Below the pieces are notes generated by a model that made no database searches, was not told where the DNA came from, and saw only the letters and a program-made list of their open reading frames with translations. Source: Candidatus Aquivivens invisus (lineage in GTDB: Bacteria; Omnitrophota; Gorgyraeia; Aquiviventales; Aquiviventaceae). From it: 53,336 bases of DNA. Both the position numbers and the translations under genes were made by a program. Location: contig MHGA01000004.1 of the NCBI GenBank assembly GCA_001804415.1, positions 1 to 53,336 on the forward strand, in the 5' to 3' direction. Of the stretch, positions 42,950 to 53,260 are shown piece after piece; the first letter of the stretch is position 1; the number at the start of each line of letters is the position of its first letter.

Positions 42950-44185
42950 CTATCGAGATGACGAGGCGACGGCAGGCGTGGACGAGGCGTTCGCCGGCTT
43001 GTCCGCCAGCGCGGCGATTCCCGGCAACGTCTTCCCTTCAAGAAATTCCAGCGAGGCGCCCCCGCCGGTGGAGATGTGCGTCATGCGGTCGGCCAGCTTG
43101 AACTGCTGCACGCACGCCGCGCTGTCGCCGCCGCCGATCACCGTCACAGCACCCTTCAGATTCGCCAGCGCCTCGGCGATCCGACGGCTGCCGGCGGCAA
43201 ACCGCGAATCCTCGAAGACCCCTACCGGCCCGTTCCACACGACGGTCTTGGCGTCCGCCAACGCCGCCGTAAACGTCTTGATCGTCTCCGGACCGATGTC
43301 CACGCCCTCCCATCCGTCAGGGATCTTCCCCGCAGAGACGGTCTTGACCTGGCTGTCGGGTTGCTTGAGCGCGTCGGTCACCACGTGATCCACCGGCAAC
43401 AGGACCTTCACCTTGCGCCGCGCGGCCTGCGCCAACAACTCCTTCGCCAGGCCGACCTTCTCGGCCTCGAGCCGCGAGGAGCCGATCGCATGGCCCTGCG
43501 ACTTGAGGAAGGTATACGACATCCCGCCGCCGAGGAGCAGCCGGTCGACCTTCTCCAGCAAGCGCGAGATGACGCCGATCTTATCCGACACCTTGGCCCC
43601 ACCCAGAATGGCGACGTACGGACGGACCGGATTGGCCAGGGCGCCCTCGAGATACCGGATCTCCTTGTCCATCAGGAATCCCGCCACCGCCGGCAGGAAC
43701 CTCGCCACCCCGGCCGTTGACGCGTGGGCGCGATGGGCCGTGCCGAAGGCATCGTTCACGTAGATCTGCCCGAGGGGGGAGAGGGCTTTCGCAAACGTCG
43801 GGTCGTTGCGCTCTTCCTCCGCGTAAAAACGCAGGTTCTCGAGCAGGGCGACCTCGCCAGGCTTCATCGACGTCGCCTGCGCTTCGACCTCCGGGCCGAT
43901 GCAATCCGACAGGAACTTCACCGGACGCCTGAGCAGCTCAGCCAAGCGGTCGGCGACCGGTTTGAGCGAATAGGCCGGCACGCGCTTCCCGTCGGGGCGG
44001 CCCAGGTGGCTCATGAGGACGACTGCCGCGCCCTGCTCCAGGCAGTAGCGGATGGTCGGCAGGCTCTCGCGAATCCGCGTGTCATCGGTGATCGCGCCGG
44101 TCTTCGGGTCCAACGGCACGTTGAAGTCGGCGCGGATCAATACCCGCTTACCTCGAATGTCGAGATCCCGAATCGTTTGTTTCAT
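42950..44185 (-). CDS. pgk: Phosphoglycerate kinase
   Basis: 411 aa. [61 protein letters not shown] and the ATP-binding [12 protein letters not shown] are canonical. Between gapA (23 nt upstream) and tpiA. The final ~15 residues ([12 protein letters not shown]) are low complexity. Confidence 0.98.
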   Translation of the reverse strand: MKQTIRDLDIRGKRVLIRADFNVPLDPKTGAITDDTRIRESLPTIRYCLEQGAAVVLMSHLGRPDGKRVPAYSLKPVADRLAELLRRPVKFLSDCIGPEVEAQATSMKPGEVALLENLRFYAEEERNDPTFAKALSPLGQIYVNDAFGTAHRAHASTAGVARFLPAVAGFLMDKEIRYLEGALANPVRPYVAILGGAKVSDKIGVISRLLEKVDRLLLGGGMSYTFLKSQGHAIGSSRLEAEKVGLAKELLAQAARRKVKVLLPVDHVVTDALKQPDSQVKTVSAGKIPDGWEGVDIGPETIKTFTAALADAKTVVWNGPVGVFEDSRFAAGSRRIAEALANLKGAVTVIGGGDSAACVQQFKLADRMTHISTGGGASLEFLEGKTLPGIAALADKPANASSTPAVASSSR

Positions 44186-44208
44186 GCGAAGGCTCCCCGC
44201 CGCGGCCG

Positions 44209-45329
<1,121 letters not shown>

Positions 45330-45333
<4 letters not shown>

Positions 45334-46328
45334 ATGGCGACTTCGCGGAGGACCTTGGCGGCGAGCTCAGGCGGGGTGGGGTTGATGTAGAAGCCGGTGC
45401 CCCATTCAAACCCGGCGACCTGGGTCAGCTTGGGGGTCAACTCGATGTGCCAATGATACTCTTCCCGAGGCTGGGGCTCGATCGGGGCAGTGTGGAGGAT
45501 GAAATTGTACGGCGGGTCGGAGAGCCCGTGGCGCAGGCGCAGCAACACGTCCTTGAGAATCCTGGCCAGATCCCCGAGCCCTTCCTGCGTGATGGCGGCG
45601 AAATCCGAGTGATGGGCCCGGGGCAGAATCCACGTCTCGAACGGGAAGCTGGACACAAACGGGCAGAACGCGAGGAACCCCTTGTTCTCAGCGACCAGAC
45701 GCTCATCCTCCTCCAGCTCCTGATGGAGCATGTCGCAGTACGGGCAGCGTCCCCGGAACTCCGCGTAGCGCGCCGCCCCTTTCAGCTCCTCCATCACCCG
45801 CTTAGGGATAATGGGCAGCGCGATGAGCTGGGAGTGCGAGTGCTCCAAGGAGGCGCCGGCGTCGCGGCCGAAGTTTTTGAAAATCAACGTGTACTTCAAC
45901 CGGCGGTCGCCCCGCAGATCCAGCGAGCGCGCGCGAAACACGCCCAGCGTCTGCTCCAACTCCGGAAGCGTCAGATCCGCCATCTGCCTGCGGTGATCCG
46001 GCGTTTCAATGATGACTTCATGCGCGCCGATCCCGTTGGAGAGGTCAAACAGCCCAAGCCCGCGGAGGCCCAGCTCCCCCTCGATGCGCAGGGCCGGGAA
46101 CTTGTTGGGGATGACCCGCAGGCTCCAGTCCGAGCCGTTGGCCGCGCTCACACTCGGGCGCAGCGCGTAGATCTCAGCAGGGGTGAGGCGCTCGTTGCCC
46201 GGGCAGAACGGGCAGGCGGCCGCACTCGGGGTGAACGGCTCCAGGTGAAAATCCTTTGGCCCGGAGGGCTCGTCCGTGTTGATGATGTTCCACCGGCCGG
46301 TAATCGGATCGCGCCGCAGCTCAGACAT
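45330..46328 (-). CDS. Galactose-1-phosphate uridylyltransferase family, copy 1 (intact active site)
   Basis: 332 aa, HIT-superfamily GalT. Zinc Cys pair CPFCPGNE, His in VIIETPDH, and the active-site triad in SLEHSHSQLIALP with both histidines (the second is the nucleophile). YHWHIELTPKL near the C-terminus holds further conserved His. It moves UMP (or AMP in some relatives) between sugar phosphates; the true sugar is unknown. Paralog of the adjacent copy 2. Confidence 0.88.
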
Positions 46329-46338
46329 GTGAAAGACC

Positions 46339-46411
46339 GTGACCAGTGACCAGTGACCAGTGACCAGTGAGACGAACCACTAACCACTGACCACTCATCA
46401 CTGACCACTTC
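46339..46411. repeat. Tandem-repeat tract (GTGACCA then CACTGACC units)
   Basis: Four GTGACCA units then five ACCACTGA/ACCACTCA-type units. It fills the gap between the two galT paralogs. Confidence 0.85.
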
Positions 46412-46418
46412 TCTCTGT

Positions 46419-47441
46419 TCATTCTTCCCGCAGGTAGTGGGCGGCCTCTTCCGGCGGAGTCGGATTGATGTAGAAGCCGCTGCCCCACTCAAACCCGGCC
46501 ATCCTCGTCAGCCTCGGGATGCACTCCAGATGCCAATGGTAATCGTCCTCGATGGTCTTCCAGTAGCCGACCTTGGCGCGGTGGCGCCTGAACGGGGCGG
46601 TATGCAGGACGAAATTATATGACGGGTCGCCCAGGACGCGCTTCAGACGAGCAAAGACCTGTTGCATCGCGGCGGCCAGATCGGCGAGCTCCTCGGGCTG
46701 CAGGGAGGCGAAATCGCAGGCGTGCCGCTTGGGCAGGATGCACAGCTCAAACGGGAAGCGTGAGGCGAAGGGACAGAGCACCGTGACGAACGATGAATCC
46801 AACACCACCCGATCCTTCAGCTGTTGCTCTTGCGAGAGCACATCACAGGTCAGGCAGCGTTCCTTGTCTTCAAAATACCGACGGGCGACCACGAGCTCTT
46901 CCTTGACCCGCTTCGGGGTCACCGGGGTCGCGATCAGCTGGGAGCGCGCGTGGGCGATTCGGCTTGAACCGGCGATGTCCCCGTAGTTTTTGAACCACAG
47001 CACGTAACGAAACCGCGGGTCGCGCTCCAAGTCCTGGATGCGGTGCACGGCGGCCTGCAGGACGTGTTGAACCTGCTCAACCGAAAGGTCGGCAAGATTG
47101 CCGAGATGCTGGGGCGTTTCGATGAGCAGCTCATGCGCGCCGATGCCCTGCATGACATCAAACATCCCTTTGGCCCGCCGGGTCAGCTCGCCTTCGATGC
47201 GCAGGATCGGGTTGATGTTCGGGATGACCCGCACGGACCAGCCGGGGCCGTTGGGAGTAGCCGTGGAACGGATGGCAAAAATCTCGGGCTGGGTTTCGGC
47301 CTCATGGCCTTCGCAGAAGGGACACGTGTTCTGCGTCTCCGACGAGGGGGTGGACATGACAAAATCGATCGGCCGTTTGGCGCGCTCGGTCGAGATAATC
47401 ACCCACCGACCGATGAGCGGATCTTTACGGAGCTCAGGCAT
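46419..47441 (-). CDS. Galactose-1-phosphate uridylyltransferase family, copy 2 (nucleophile His replaced by Arg)
   Basis: 340 aa. Same fold and metal residues as copy 1: CPFCEGHE, LLIETPQH, YHWHLECIPRLT. At the active site it reads SRIAHARSQLIATP where copy 1 has SLEHSHSQLIALP, so the catalytic second His is Arg (codon CGC against CAC in copy 1). The first, structural His is kept. Either the enzyme has lost transferase activity, acts by another route, or this is a point mutation or sequencing error. I start at MPELRKDPLIG. It lies directly upstream of copy 1. Confidence 0.85.
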   Translation of the reverse strand: MPELRKDPLIGRWVIISTERAKRPIDFVMSTPSSETQNTCPFCEGHEAETQPEIFAIRSTATPNGPGWSVRVIPNINPILRIEGELTRRAKGMFDVMQGIGAHELLIETPQHLGNLADLSVEQVQHVLQAAVHRIQDLERDPRFRYVLWFKNYGDIAGSSRIAHARSQLIATPVTPKRVKEELVVARRYFEDKERCLTCDVLSQEQQLKDRVVLDSSFVTVLCPFASRFPFELCILPKRHACDFASLQPEELADLAAAMQQVFARLKRVLGDPSYNFVLHTAPFRRHRAKVGYWKTIEDDYHWHLECIPRLTRMAGFEWGSGFYINPTPPEEAAHYLREE

Positions 47442-47451
47442 CTGAAGAACC

Positions 47452-47519
47452 GCGACAAGCGACAAGCGACAAGCGACAAGCGTCTTGTCTCATGTCTCGT
47501 GTCTCATGTCTCCTGTCCC
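47452..47519. repeat. Tandem-repeat tract (CGACAAG then GTCTCAT units), inverted arms
   Basis: Four CGACAAG 8-mers followed by TCTTGTCTCATGTCTCG and two more such units, roughly inverse. It fills the fmt-galT gap and enters the fmt C-terminus. Confidence 0.85.
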
Positions 47520-48439
47520 AGCATTTCGCCGACACGCAGGTCGTGGCCGAGGAGAAAGTCGCGGGCCGCCATCCGCCGTCCGCCGGCCAATTGGAGTTCG
47601 TGTAACGTCACCTGGCCCTCTCCGGTGGCCACCACGATCCCCTCCTGATCGACCGCAAGAATCTGCCCCGGTTGGCCGGATGCACCCGGGTCGCTGCGAG
47701 GGCTGACGGACCACAGTTTCAATGACTCGCCCCGCCAGGTGGTCGAGGACCCAGGCCACGGCACCATCGCACGAATGAGCCGGTCGAGCGCAACCGCTTG
47801 GCGCGTCCAATCCACCCGACCGTCCTCTTTGGACAACTTCCTGGCGTAGGTCGCCAACCGCTCATCCTGTGGGCGGAAGGCCACCGCGCCCCGCTCAAGC
47901 CAGGCCAGCGTCTCAACGAGCACATCCCCGCCCCGTGCCGCGAGGCGCTGCGAGAGCGTGAGCGCCGTGTCACGGGACTGAATCGGCTCGGTGACTTGCA
48001 TCGCGATGTCGCCGGCGTCGAGCTGGTCGTTCAGCCGAAACGTGGTCACCCCCGTCACCGAGTCACCGTGCAGGATCGCCCAGGCAATCGGGCCGGCTCC
48101 CCGGTCGCGCGGCAAGAGCGACGGATGGACGCCCAGCATGCCGTGCCGCGGCACGGTGAACAGCTCGCGAGGGATCAACCGCCCATACGCCACGACGACC
48201 CCCACATCCGGTGTGAGTTGCCGAAGCGCGTCTGCGCTGGCTCGAAGATCCGTCGGCTCCTCGCAGGGACATCCGACACGTTGCGCCGCGAGCTTGACCG
48301 GTGAGGGCTGAGGTTCCAGCCCTCGACCTTGCGGCCGATCCGGCTGCGTGATGCAGCGGATGACCTGATGTGTGCTTCCCACGACGGCCTCCAGCACCGG
48401 GACGGCAAAGGCCGACGTCCCAAACAACACAATCCGCAT
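47504..48439 (-). CDS. fmt: Methionyl-tRNA formyltransferase
   Basis: 311 aa. Formylates initiator Met-tRNA with 10-formyltetrahydrofolate. IVLFGTSAFAVPVLEAV, TQPDRPQGRG and the catalytic block GVHPSLLPRDRGAGPIAWA with the Asp in DQLDAGDIAMQ are visible, plus a C-terminal tRNA-binding domain. The usual Asn two residues before the catalytic His is Gly here. I start at MRIVLFGT with GAAGGG 4-5 nt upstream. def, its usual partner, is not adjacent. Confidence 0.92.
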   Translation of the reverse strand: MRIVLFGTSAFAVPVLEAVVGSTHQVIRCITQPDRPQGRGLEPQPSPVKLAAQRVGCPCEEPTDLRASADALRQLTPDVGVVVAYGRLIPRELFTVPRHGMLGVHPSLLPRDRGAGPIAWAILHGDSVTGVTTFRLNDQLDAGDIAMQVTEPIQSRDTALTLSQRLAARGGDVLVETLAWLERGAVAFRPQDERLATYARKLSKEDGRVDWTRQAVALDRLIRAMVPWPGSSTTWRGESLKLWSVSPRSDPGASGQPGQILAVDQEGIVVATGEGQVTLHELQLAGGRRMAARDFLLGHDLRVGEMLGQET

Positions 48440-48489
48440 AGAACCCTTCATTGTACCGACGAATCACAAAAACGCAATGGCCGGCACTT

Positions 48490-48634
48490 GGTACTGGTCA
48501 AGTTTGACGGGTGGCGCGGAGCCAGGGCTCCCGCCGCCCGCCCGCAGGTGACGAGCGCGGCTGTACAGCCGCCCGTCGCCGAGGACGGACGGCGGGATGG
48601 CACAGCGACAGGCCCTGTCAAACTTGACCACCAC
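48490..48634. mobile_element. 145-bp MITE-like element, copy 2
   Basis: Same length and sequence as copy 1 (36411-36555) except for two bases (GGTACTGG end; GGCACAGCG). It is flanked by CCGGCACTT (48481-48489) and CTGGCACTT (48635-48643), a 9-bp duplication with one change. It lies between the divergent fmt and TPR genes and contributes no coding sequence. Confidence 0.85.
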
Positions 48635-48650
48635 CTGGCACTTCGTCAAC

Positions 48651-48680
48651 TTGACAATCGGCTTCAGAAGTCTGGATAAT
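48651..48680 (+). promoter_or_regulatory. Sigma-70 promoter of the plus-strand TPR gene
   Basis: TTGACA (48651-48656), 18-bp spacer, GATAAT (48675-48680). It lies just outside the right end of the MITE-like element. The predicted +1 falls next to the second ATG (48688), which would make a leaderless mRNA. Confidence 0.6.
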
Positions 48681-48687
48681 GACCATC

Positions 48688-49284
48688 ATGGCGACGGCCG
48701 CGGTGCCTCCGACGATTCAGCCCTATTTCGACAAGGGCGTCCTCGCCTACACGCAAGGCAGTTACGAGTACGCCATCGACCTGCTCACCTTCGTCGTCAA
48801 GCAGCAGCCGGACGCCACCGAGGCCCGCCGGTATTTGCGCCTCGCCGTCCAAAAGCAGTACAGCCAGTCTCCCCCCTCCTGGCTCAGCCAGGCGATCGCG
48901 TGTGTGGTGAGCCTGCCGATCCGCGCTGCCGCCGCCTTCAGCGCCATGCAGGGCCAGCCTCGCAAGGCCATCCAGCTCTATGAGCAACTCCTCTCCCTCC
49001 AGCCTCGTTCCCGCAGCCTGCTCCTGCATCTGGCCTCCAACCTGACGCGCGCCGGTCTGGATGACGCGGCCCTGACGACGTACGAGGAGCTGTTGTCGAT
49101 GTTCCCCAATCACCTGCCCACCTTGAGGCAGTTCGCCCGATTGGCGATGAAGCGCGGGGGCGACCAGCAGGCGCGGCAGTGCTTTGAGCGGATCATCGGG
49201 ATCGTGCCCAACGACCTCGAAGCCCAGCAAGGCATCCGCAACCTCGACGCCCTCGGCACGATCAAGAAAGGGTTCGCCGCGTAG
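48688..49284 (+). CDS. Small TPR-repeat protein, only plus-strand gene
   Basis: 198 aa (201 from the ATG at 48679). Three to four TPR-like helical hairpins: YFDKGVLAYTQGSYEYAIDLL, GQPRKAIQLYEQLLSLQP, GLDDAALTTYEELLSMFP and GGDQQARQCFERIIGIVP. A central hydrophobic segment (AIACVVSLPIRAAAAF) may contact the membrane. There is no catalytic motif. I prefer the second ATG because the first lies inside the -10 box; no Shine-Dalgarno is present for either. Function unknown; probably a protein-protein scaffold. Convergent with priA. Confidence 0.7.
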   Translation: MATAAVPPTIQPYFDKGVLAYTQGSYEYAIDLLTFVVKQQPDATEARRYLRLAVQKQYSQSPPSWLSQAIACVVSLPIRAAAAFSAMQGQPRKAIQLYEQLLSLQPRSRSLLLHLASNLTRAGLDDAALTTYEELLSMFPNHLPTLRQFARLAMKRGGDQQARQCFERIIGIVPNDLEAQQGIRNLDALGTIKKGFAA

Positions 49285-49295
49285 CTTCACTAACC

Positions 49296-49365
49296 AGTGA
49301 CAAGCGACAAGTGACAAGCGACAAGTTTTGTGCAACCTGTCACTTGTGACCTGTCACTTGTCACG
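49296..49365. repeat. Tandem-repeat tract between convergent genes, inverted arms
   Basis: Four GTGACAAGCGACAAG-type 8-mers (49296-49325), the spacer TTTTGTGCAA, then CTGTCACTTGTGAC and a second inverse unit (49335-49365). It forms a long hairpin between the TPR stop and the priA stop and so could end transcription from both sides. Confidence 0.85.
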
Positions 49366-49367
49366 AG

Positions 49368-51344
49368 TTACTGAGGATCCACGTCCACGATCACCGGCAG
49401 TCCGTGAAATCTCCGGCCTTCCCGAAGCGCCTGCCGCACCGCCGCAAGCATTGGGCTGACCTGTTTCCCTTTGAGCACGAGGTGCCATCGATGCGTGCCT
49501 CGAAGAACCGCCAGACGGTGAGGCGCGGGTCCGAGCACCTGCATCGCGCGTCCCGAAAGCCGCCTCCGCAACGCATCCGCCAGAGCCTGGGCGGCCTGCT
49601 CCACCCGCACGCGCCGACCACCCTGCACCGTCAGCTCCACCAACTGCGTGAAGGGGGGCAACTGCAGGCGCTTGCGCATGTTGATCTCGGCGCGATAGAA
49701 GGCGTGGTAGTCATGGCGCGAGGCGGCTTGGATGGCATAGTGGTTTGGGCAGAAGGTTTGGATGATGACGCGGCCCGGCCGATCGCCGCGACCCGCTCGT
49801 CCCGCGACCTGCGTCAGCAACTCGAAGGTGCGTTCCCCCGCCCGGAAGTCCGGGAGGTTGAGCGCGGTGTCCGCTGACACCACCCCGACGAGGGTGACGT
49901 GAGGAAGATCCAGCCCTTTGGCCACCATCTGGGTGCCCACCAGCAGATCAACCTGCCGCGTGGCGATGGCGTCATACAGGCGGCGATGACTGTCTTTCGG
50001 TTTGGTGGCGTCCGAATCCAGGCGAGCGATCGCCGAGGCCGGAAACAGACGGTGAAGCTCCGATTCGACCCGCTGGGTGCCTGAGCCTTTCAGGCGCACA
50101 TAGCCCCGGGAGCACGCGGTGCACGTCTCGGGCGCCGGCTGGCTCCGGCTGCAGTAGTGGCAGCGCAGCTGCTGCGTGGTGGCGTGGTAGATGAGCGGGA
50201 CGGAGCACGCATCGCAGCGCGCGACGGCTCCGCAGGAGGGACATTGCGCGACGCGGGCGAATCCCCGGCGATTCAGCAGGAGGATCGCATGTTCCTGAAG
50301 GGCCACCGCCCGCTCCAGGGCCCGTTGGAGGCGCAGCGACAACAGGGCGTTGCGGCGGCCGTGAGCGAGCTCCTGCCGAAGATCCACGATTTCGACCTTC
50401 GGCATCGCGCGGCCCTGGACGCGCGTCGTCAATTCGAGCAACCGAAGACGTTTGCGTGCCGCGGCGTAGTAGCTTTCCACCGACGGGGTCGCGCTGCCGA
50501 GGAGGACCACCGCGCCGGCCTCGCGGGCGCGCGCCATCGCCACCTCGCGGGCATGATAGCGCGGGGCGTCGTCCTGTTTATAGGAAGGGTCATGCTCTTC
50601 ATCAAGGACGATCAACCCAAGATGCGACAGCGGGGCGAAGACGGCTGAACGCGTGCCCACCACGATGCGACACTGCCCCCTTGCCAGGCGCTGCCACGTC
50701 AGGGCGCGAAGGTGCCGCGTCAAGCGGCTGTGCCAGACGGCCGCCTCCTCTCCAAACCGCTGACGGAATCGGTCGATGGCCTGCGGGGTGAGCATGATCT
50801 CGGGAACCAGACAGATCGCCGAGCGTCCTTGACGCAGGACCTCACGGATGAGGCGCAAGTACAACTCGGTTTTTCCAGAGCCGGTCACCCCATGGAGGAG
50901 GAACGCGGCCACGCGCTTGGCGGTTGCGGCCGCCGTCAGCGCGTCAAAGGCTCGTTGTTGCTCGGTGGTCAACACGGGTCCCTCTTCCGCCGATCGCTGA
51001 AGGCGCGGTTCGTCGCTCGCCATGTCTTCCCGAATCCGCAAGGCCGTGGGCACAATACCGGCGAGGGCTTCGCCGAGGCTGCAGCCATAATAGTCCGCCA
51101 TCCAGCGGGCGAGCTTCCACTGCTCCGCGCTGAGCATCGGGGTTCGGTCAATGAGCCGCAGGAGCGTCCTGAGCTCCTTGACGGCGCTGCGCGCGGCGGT
51201 CTTCACGACATAGCCCACCAGGCGCCGACGGCCAAACGGCGCCTCCACCCGCGCCCCAGGCTGGATGAGCGATTCCCAGTCGGGAGGCACGAGGTAATCA
51301 AAGGCCCGGTCGAGCGGGAGGTTGAAGACGACTTGGGCAATCAT
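49368..51344 (-). CDS. priA: Primosomal replication protein N' (PriA helicase)
   Basis: 658 aa, on the short side for PriA (~730). N-terminal DNA-binding domain, Walker A LLHGVTGSGKTELYLRL, DEEH box VLDEEHDPSYKQDD, GSATPSVESY, zinc Cys cluster CPSCGAVARCDACSVPL..CHYCSRSQPAPETCTAC, and LLVGTQMVAKGLDLPHV / QVAGRAGRGDRPG helicase motifs. Restarts replication forks. The C-terminal domain is complete. Confidence 0.96.
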   Translation of the reverse strand: MIAQVVFNLPLDRAFDYLVPPDWESLIQPGARVEAPFGRRRLVGYVVKTAARSAVKELRTLLRLIDRTPMLSAEQWKLARWMADYYGCSLGEALAGIVPTALRIREDMASDEPRLQRSAEEGPVLTTEQQRAFDALTAAATAKRVAAFLLHGVTGSGKTELYLRLIREVLRQGRSAICLVPEIMLTPQAIDRFRQRFGEEAAVWHSRLTRHLRALTWQRLARGQCRIVVGTRSAVFAPLSHLGLIVLDEEHDPSYKQDDAPRYHAREVAMARAREAGAVVLLGSATPSVESYYAAARKRLRLLELTTRVQGRAMPKVEIVDLRQELAHGRRNALLSLRLQRALERAVALQEHAILLLNRRGFARVAQCPSCGAVARCDACSVPLIYHATTQQLRCHYCSRSQPAPETCTACSRGYVRLKGSGTQRVESELHRLFPASAIARLDSDATKPKDSHRRLYDAIATRQVDLLVGTQMVAKGLDLPHVTLVGVVSADTALNLPDFRAGERTFELLTQVAGRAGRGDRPGRVIIQTFCPNHYAIQAASRHDYHAFYRAEINMRKRLQLPPFTQLVELTVQGGRRVRVEQAAQALADALRRRLSGRAMQVLGPAPHRLAVLRGTHRWHLVLKGKQVSPMLAAVRQALREGRRFHGLPVIVDVDPQ

Positions 51345-51350
51345 GGACCA

Positions 51351-51448
51351 TCAGCAGACAGCAAACAGCACACAGCACACAGACCCTTGATCTGCTTTTT
51401 CTGCGTGCTGTCTGCTAACTGCTGTGTGCTCATTGCTGTGTGCTGCTG
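51351..51448. repeat. Tandem-repeat tract (CAGCACA units), inverted arms
   Basis: CAGCAGACAGCAAACAGCAC and CACAGCACAC units (51351-51381), a T-rich spacer CTGCTTTTTCTGCG, then the inverse arm TGCTGTCTGCTAACTGC and TGCTGTGTGCT units. It lies between priA and the UDG gene, whose last residues (SSSTQQ) are repeat-derived. Confidence 0.85.
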
Positions 51449-52113
51449 GATTTTTCCAGAAGTTTCTTGACGAGCTTGAGGTCCTGCCACACGAGTTTCT
51501 TCGCATCGGGATTTCGCAGGAGATACGCCGGATGGAAGGTAGGAATCAGCGGGATCTCGTCAAACTCATGGCGCAGCCCGCGGACCCTGGTGATGGAGAC
51601 AGCCGGACCCAGCAAGGCTTTCGCGGCGATGGAGCCCAGCGTGCAGATGACCGCGGGGCGAATGATCGCGAGCTGCTCCAGTAGGAACGGACGGCACGCC
51701 TCGATCTCGTCGGGCTGGGGGATCCGGTTATTCGGAGGACGATCCTTGAGCACATTGCAGATATAGACCTCCTCCCGACGCAATCCCATCGCCTCGATCA
51801 TCTTGGTCAGCAACTGCCCGGCCGCTCCCACGAACGGTTTGCCTCGCCGGTCTTCCTCGCGGCCCGGCGCTTCCCCGACGAAGACCAATCTGGCCTGGGC
51901 GCTGCCATCGCCAAACACCGGATGGGTGCGCGTCCGGTAGAGCGGGCAGCGCGTGCAGGCGATGACCTGCTGCTCCACCATCTCCAACCGCGTCGCGTGC
52001 TCCGGAGAGAGACGCGAGCCTTTCGGGAGGACCGTCGTCCCGATGCGCTGCAAGTGCGACGCGTGGCTCGTCAGCGCCCGTGCGATGGCGGCGAGTTCCT
52101 CACGCGGTCTCAT
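51430..52113 (-). CDS. Family-4 uracil-DNA glycosylase
   Basis: 227 aa. Removes uracil from DNA; the family normally holds a [4Fe-4S] cluster. CTRCPLYRTRTHPVFGDG, VGEAPGREEDRRGKPFVGAAGQLL and HPAYLLRNP are diagnostic. Two cluster Cys are in CTRC and one in IEACRPFL. At the position of the expected fourth Cys (NVVKCRPPGNR in relatives) this protein has NVLKDRPPNNR, with a Cys four residues earlier (YICN). It overlaps the next gene by 14 bp. Confidence 0.9.
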   Translation of the reverse strand: MRPREELAAIARALTSHASHLQRIGTTVLPKGSRLSPEHATRLEMVEQQVIACTRCPLYRTRTHPVFGDGSAQARLVFVGEAPGREEDRRGKPFVGAAGQLLTKMIEAMGLRREEVYICNVLKDRPPNNRIPQPDEIEACRPFLLEQLAIIRPAVICTLGSIAAKALLGPAVSITRVRGLRHEFDEIPLIPTFHPAYLLRNPDAKKLVWQDLKLVKKLLEKSSSTQQ

Positions 52114-53260
52114 GGGCCAGCGGAAGGATCAGGCGTTCAACGATGTGATCGGCGGCGTGGGGGAAGGCGAGGGCACGCGCCCGCTCCTGCATCGCGCACA
52201 CCGTGGCCGGGTCATCCAACAGCCGTTGAATCGCGTCGATCACCTCAGGCACACGGAGGGCCATGATGGCCGCGCCGTGCGACACGACATATCGGGCATT
52301 GAGCTGCTCTTGGCCTGGGATGACGGAGCAGATGATCAGGGGAAGGCCGGTCGCCAGGGCTTCCGTGATCGTCAGGCCGCCGGCTTTCGTAACGAGGAGA
52401 TCGCTCACCTGCATCAGCTTCGCCATCGTCTCCACAAATCCGAAGACTCGAATGGGTAGGCGCGCCTGCTGACTCAGCCCCTCAAGGGATCGTCGCAGCC
52501 GGACATTATCCCCGCAGACGACGATCAGCTGGAGGCGCTGCGCACGATCAGGGTCCATCACGAGGAGCTGGTGGACGAGTTCGGCGATGGGGCCAACACC
52601 CATGCCGCCTCCGGCGATCAGCACGGTCCGCCGATCAGGCGCCAGTCCCAACGCCCGCAGCGTCGCCTCTCGATTGCGCGGTTGCGTGAACGAGGGATTG
52701 ACCGGGATGCCGAGGAGATGCACCCGATCCGCCACGAGGCCTCGCTGGCGACAGAGGTCGCGGGTCGGCGATGAACCCACCACGAAGGCATCCGTGGGCT
52801 GCGCGAACCACACCCGATGGGGAAACAGATCCGTGATGACGACCACCAATCGCGCCTTCAGGACACCCGCCTGTTTGGCCGAGGCGAAGAGGTCGGCAGG
52901 AAAAAAGTGCGTCGCCACCAGCACGTCCGGCGGTTGATCGCGCAGGCGCCGCAGCAACCGGCGGCCCATCAGCCGGTTCCACCGGCGCCGAATCGGTTGG
53001 ACGCACCTGAACACCCACGGCCGATCGATCAGCTCGTAGCCCCAGCCCCAGAGGGGCGACCAGCGTTGCACGAGGCTTCGGTAGAGACGAGGGTAACTCC
53101 ACGCGAACCACGCGGGCGTGTAGGCCAGCAGGTCGACGCAGTCAACCTGCGCGTGCGGCAGGTGTTGGCGAACCGCCTCGGCAATGGCTTCCGCGGCTCG
53201 CCGATGCCCCGTGCCGGCCGTCACATAGCTGATGAGAACGCGGATGGCTGGGATCCTCAA
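52100..53260 (-). CDS. MGDG-synthase/UgtP-like glycosyltransferase (GT28)
   Basis: 386 aa, GT-B fold. N-terminal YVTAGTGHRRAAEAIAEAV is the MGDG-synthase domain motif, VVITDLFPHRVWF and GIPVNPSF lie in the linker, and the donor-binding half has LIAGGGMGVGPIAELV and TKAGGLTITEALATGLPLI. It probably glycosylates diacylglycerol or a similar lipid acceptor at the inner membrane; the exact sugar is unknown. The start here is TTG without a clear Shine-Dalgarno. An alternative annotation is a MurG-like enzyme, less likely because of the N-terminal domain. Confidence 0.85.
   Translation of the reverse strand: MRIPAIRVLISYVTAGTGHRRAAEAIAEAVRQHLPHAQVDCVDLLAYTPAWFAWSYPRLYRSLVQRWSPLWGWGYELIDRPWVFRCVQPIRRRWNRLMGRRLLRRLRDQPPDVLVATHFFPADLFASAKQAGVLKARLVVVITDLFPHRVWFAQPTDAFVVGSSPTRDLCRQRGLVADRVHLLGIPVNPSFTQPRNREATLRALGLAPDRRTVLIAGGGMGVGPIAELVHQLLVMDPDRAQRLQLIVVCGDNVRLRRSLEGLSQQARLPIRVFGFVETMAKLMQVSDLLVTKAGGLTITEALATGLPLIICSVIPGQEQLNARYVVSHGAAIMALRVPEVIDAIQRLLDDPATVCAMQERARALAFPHAADHIVERLILPLAHETA

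Noticed and set aside
46339-46411. Whether this tract is an inverted-arm hairpin like the others
   Set aside because: The second half (CACTGACC) is not the inverse of the first (GTGACCA), so it is only two direct-repeat blocks.
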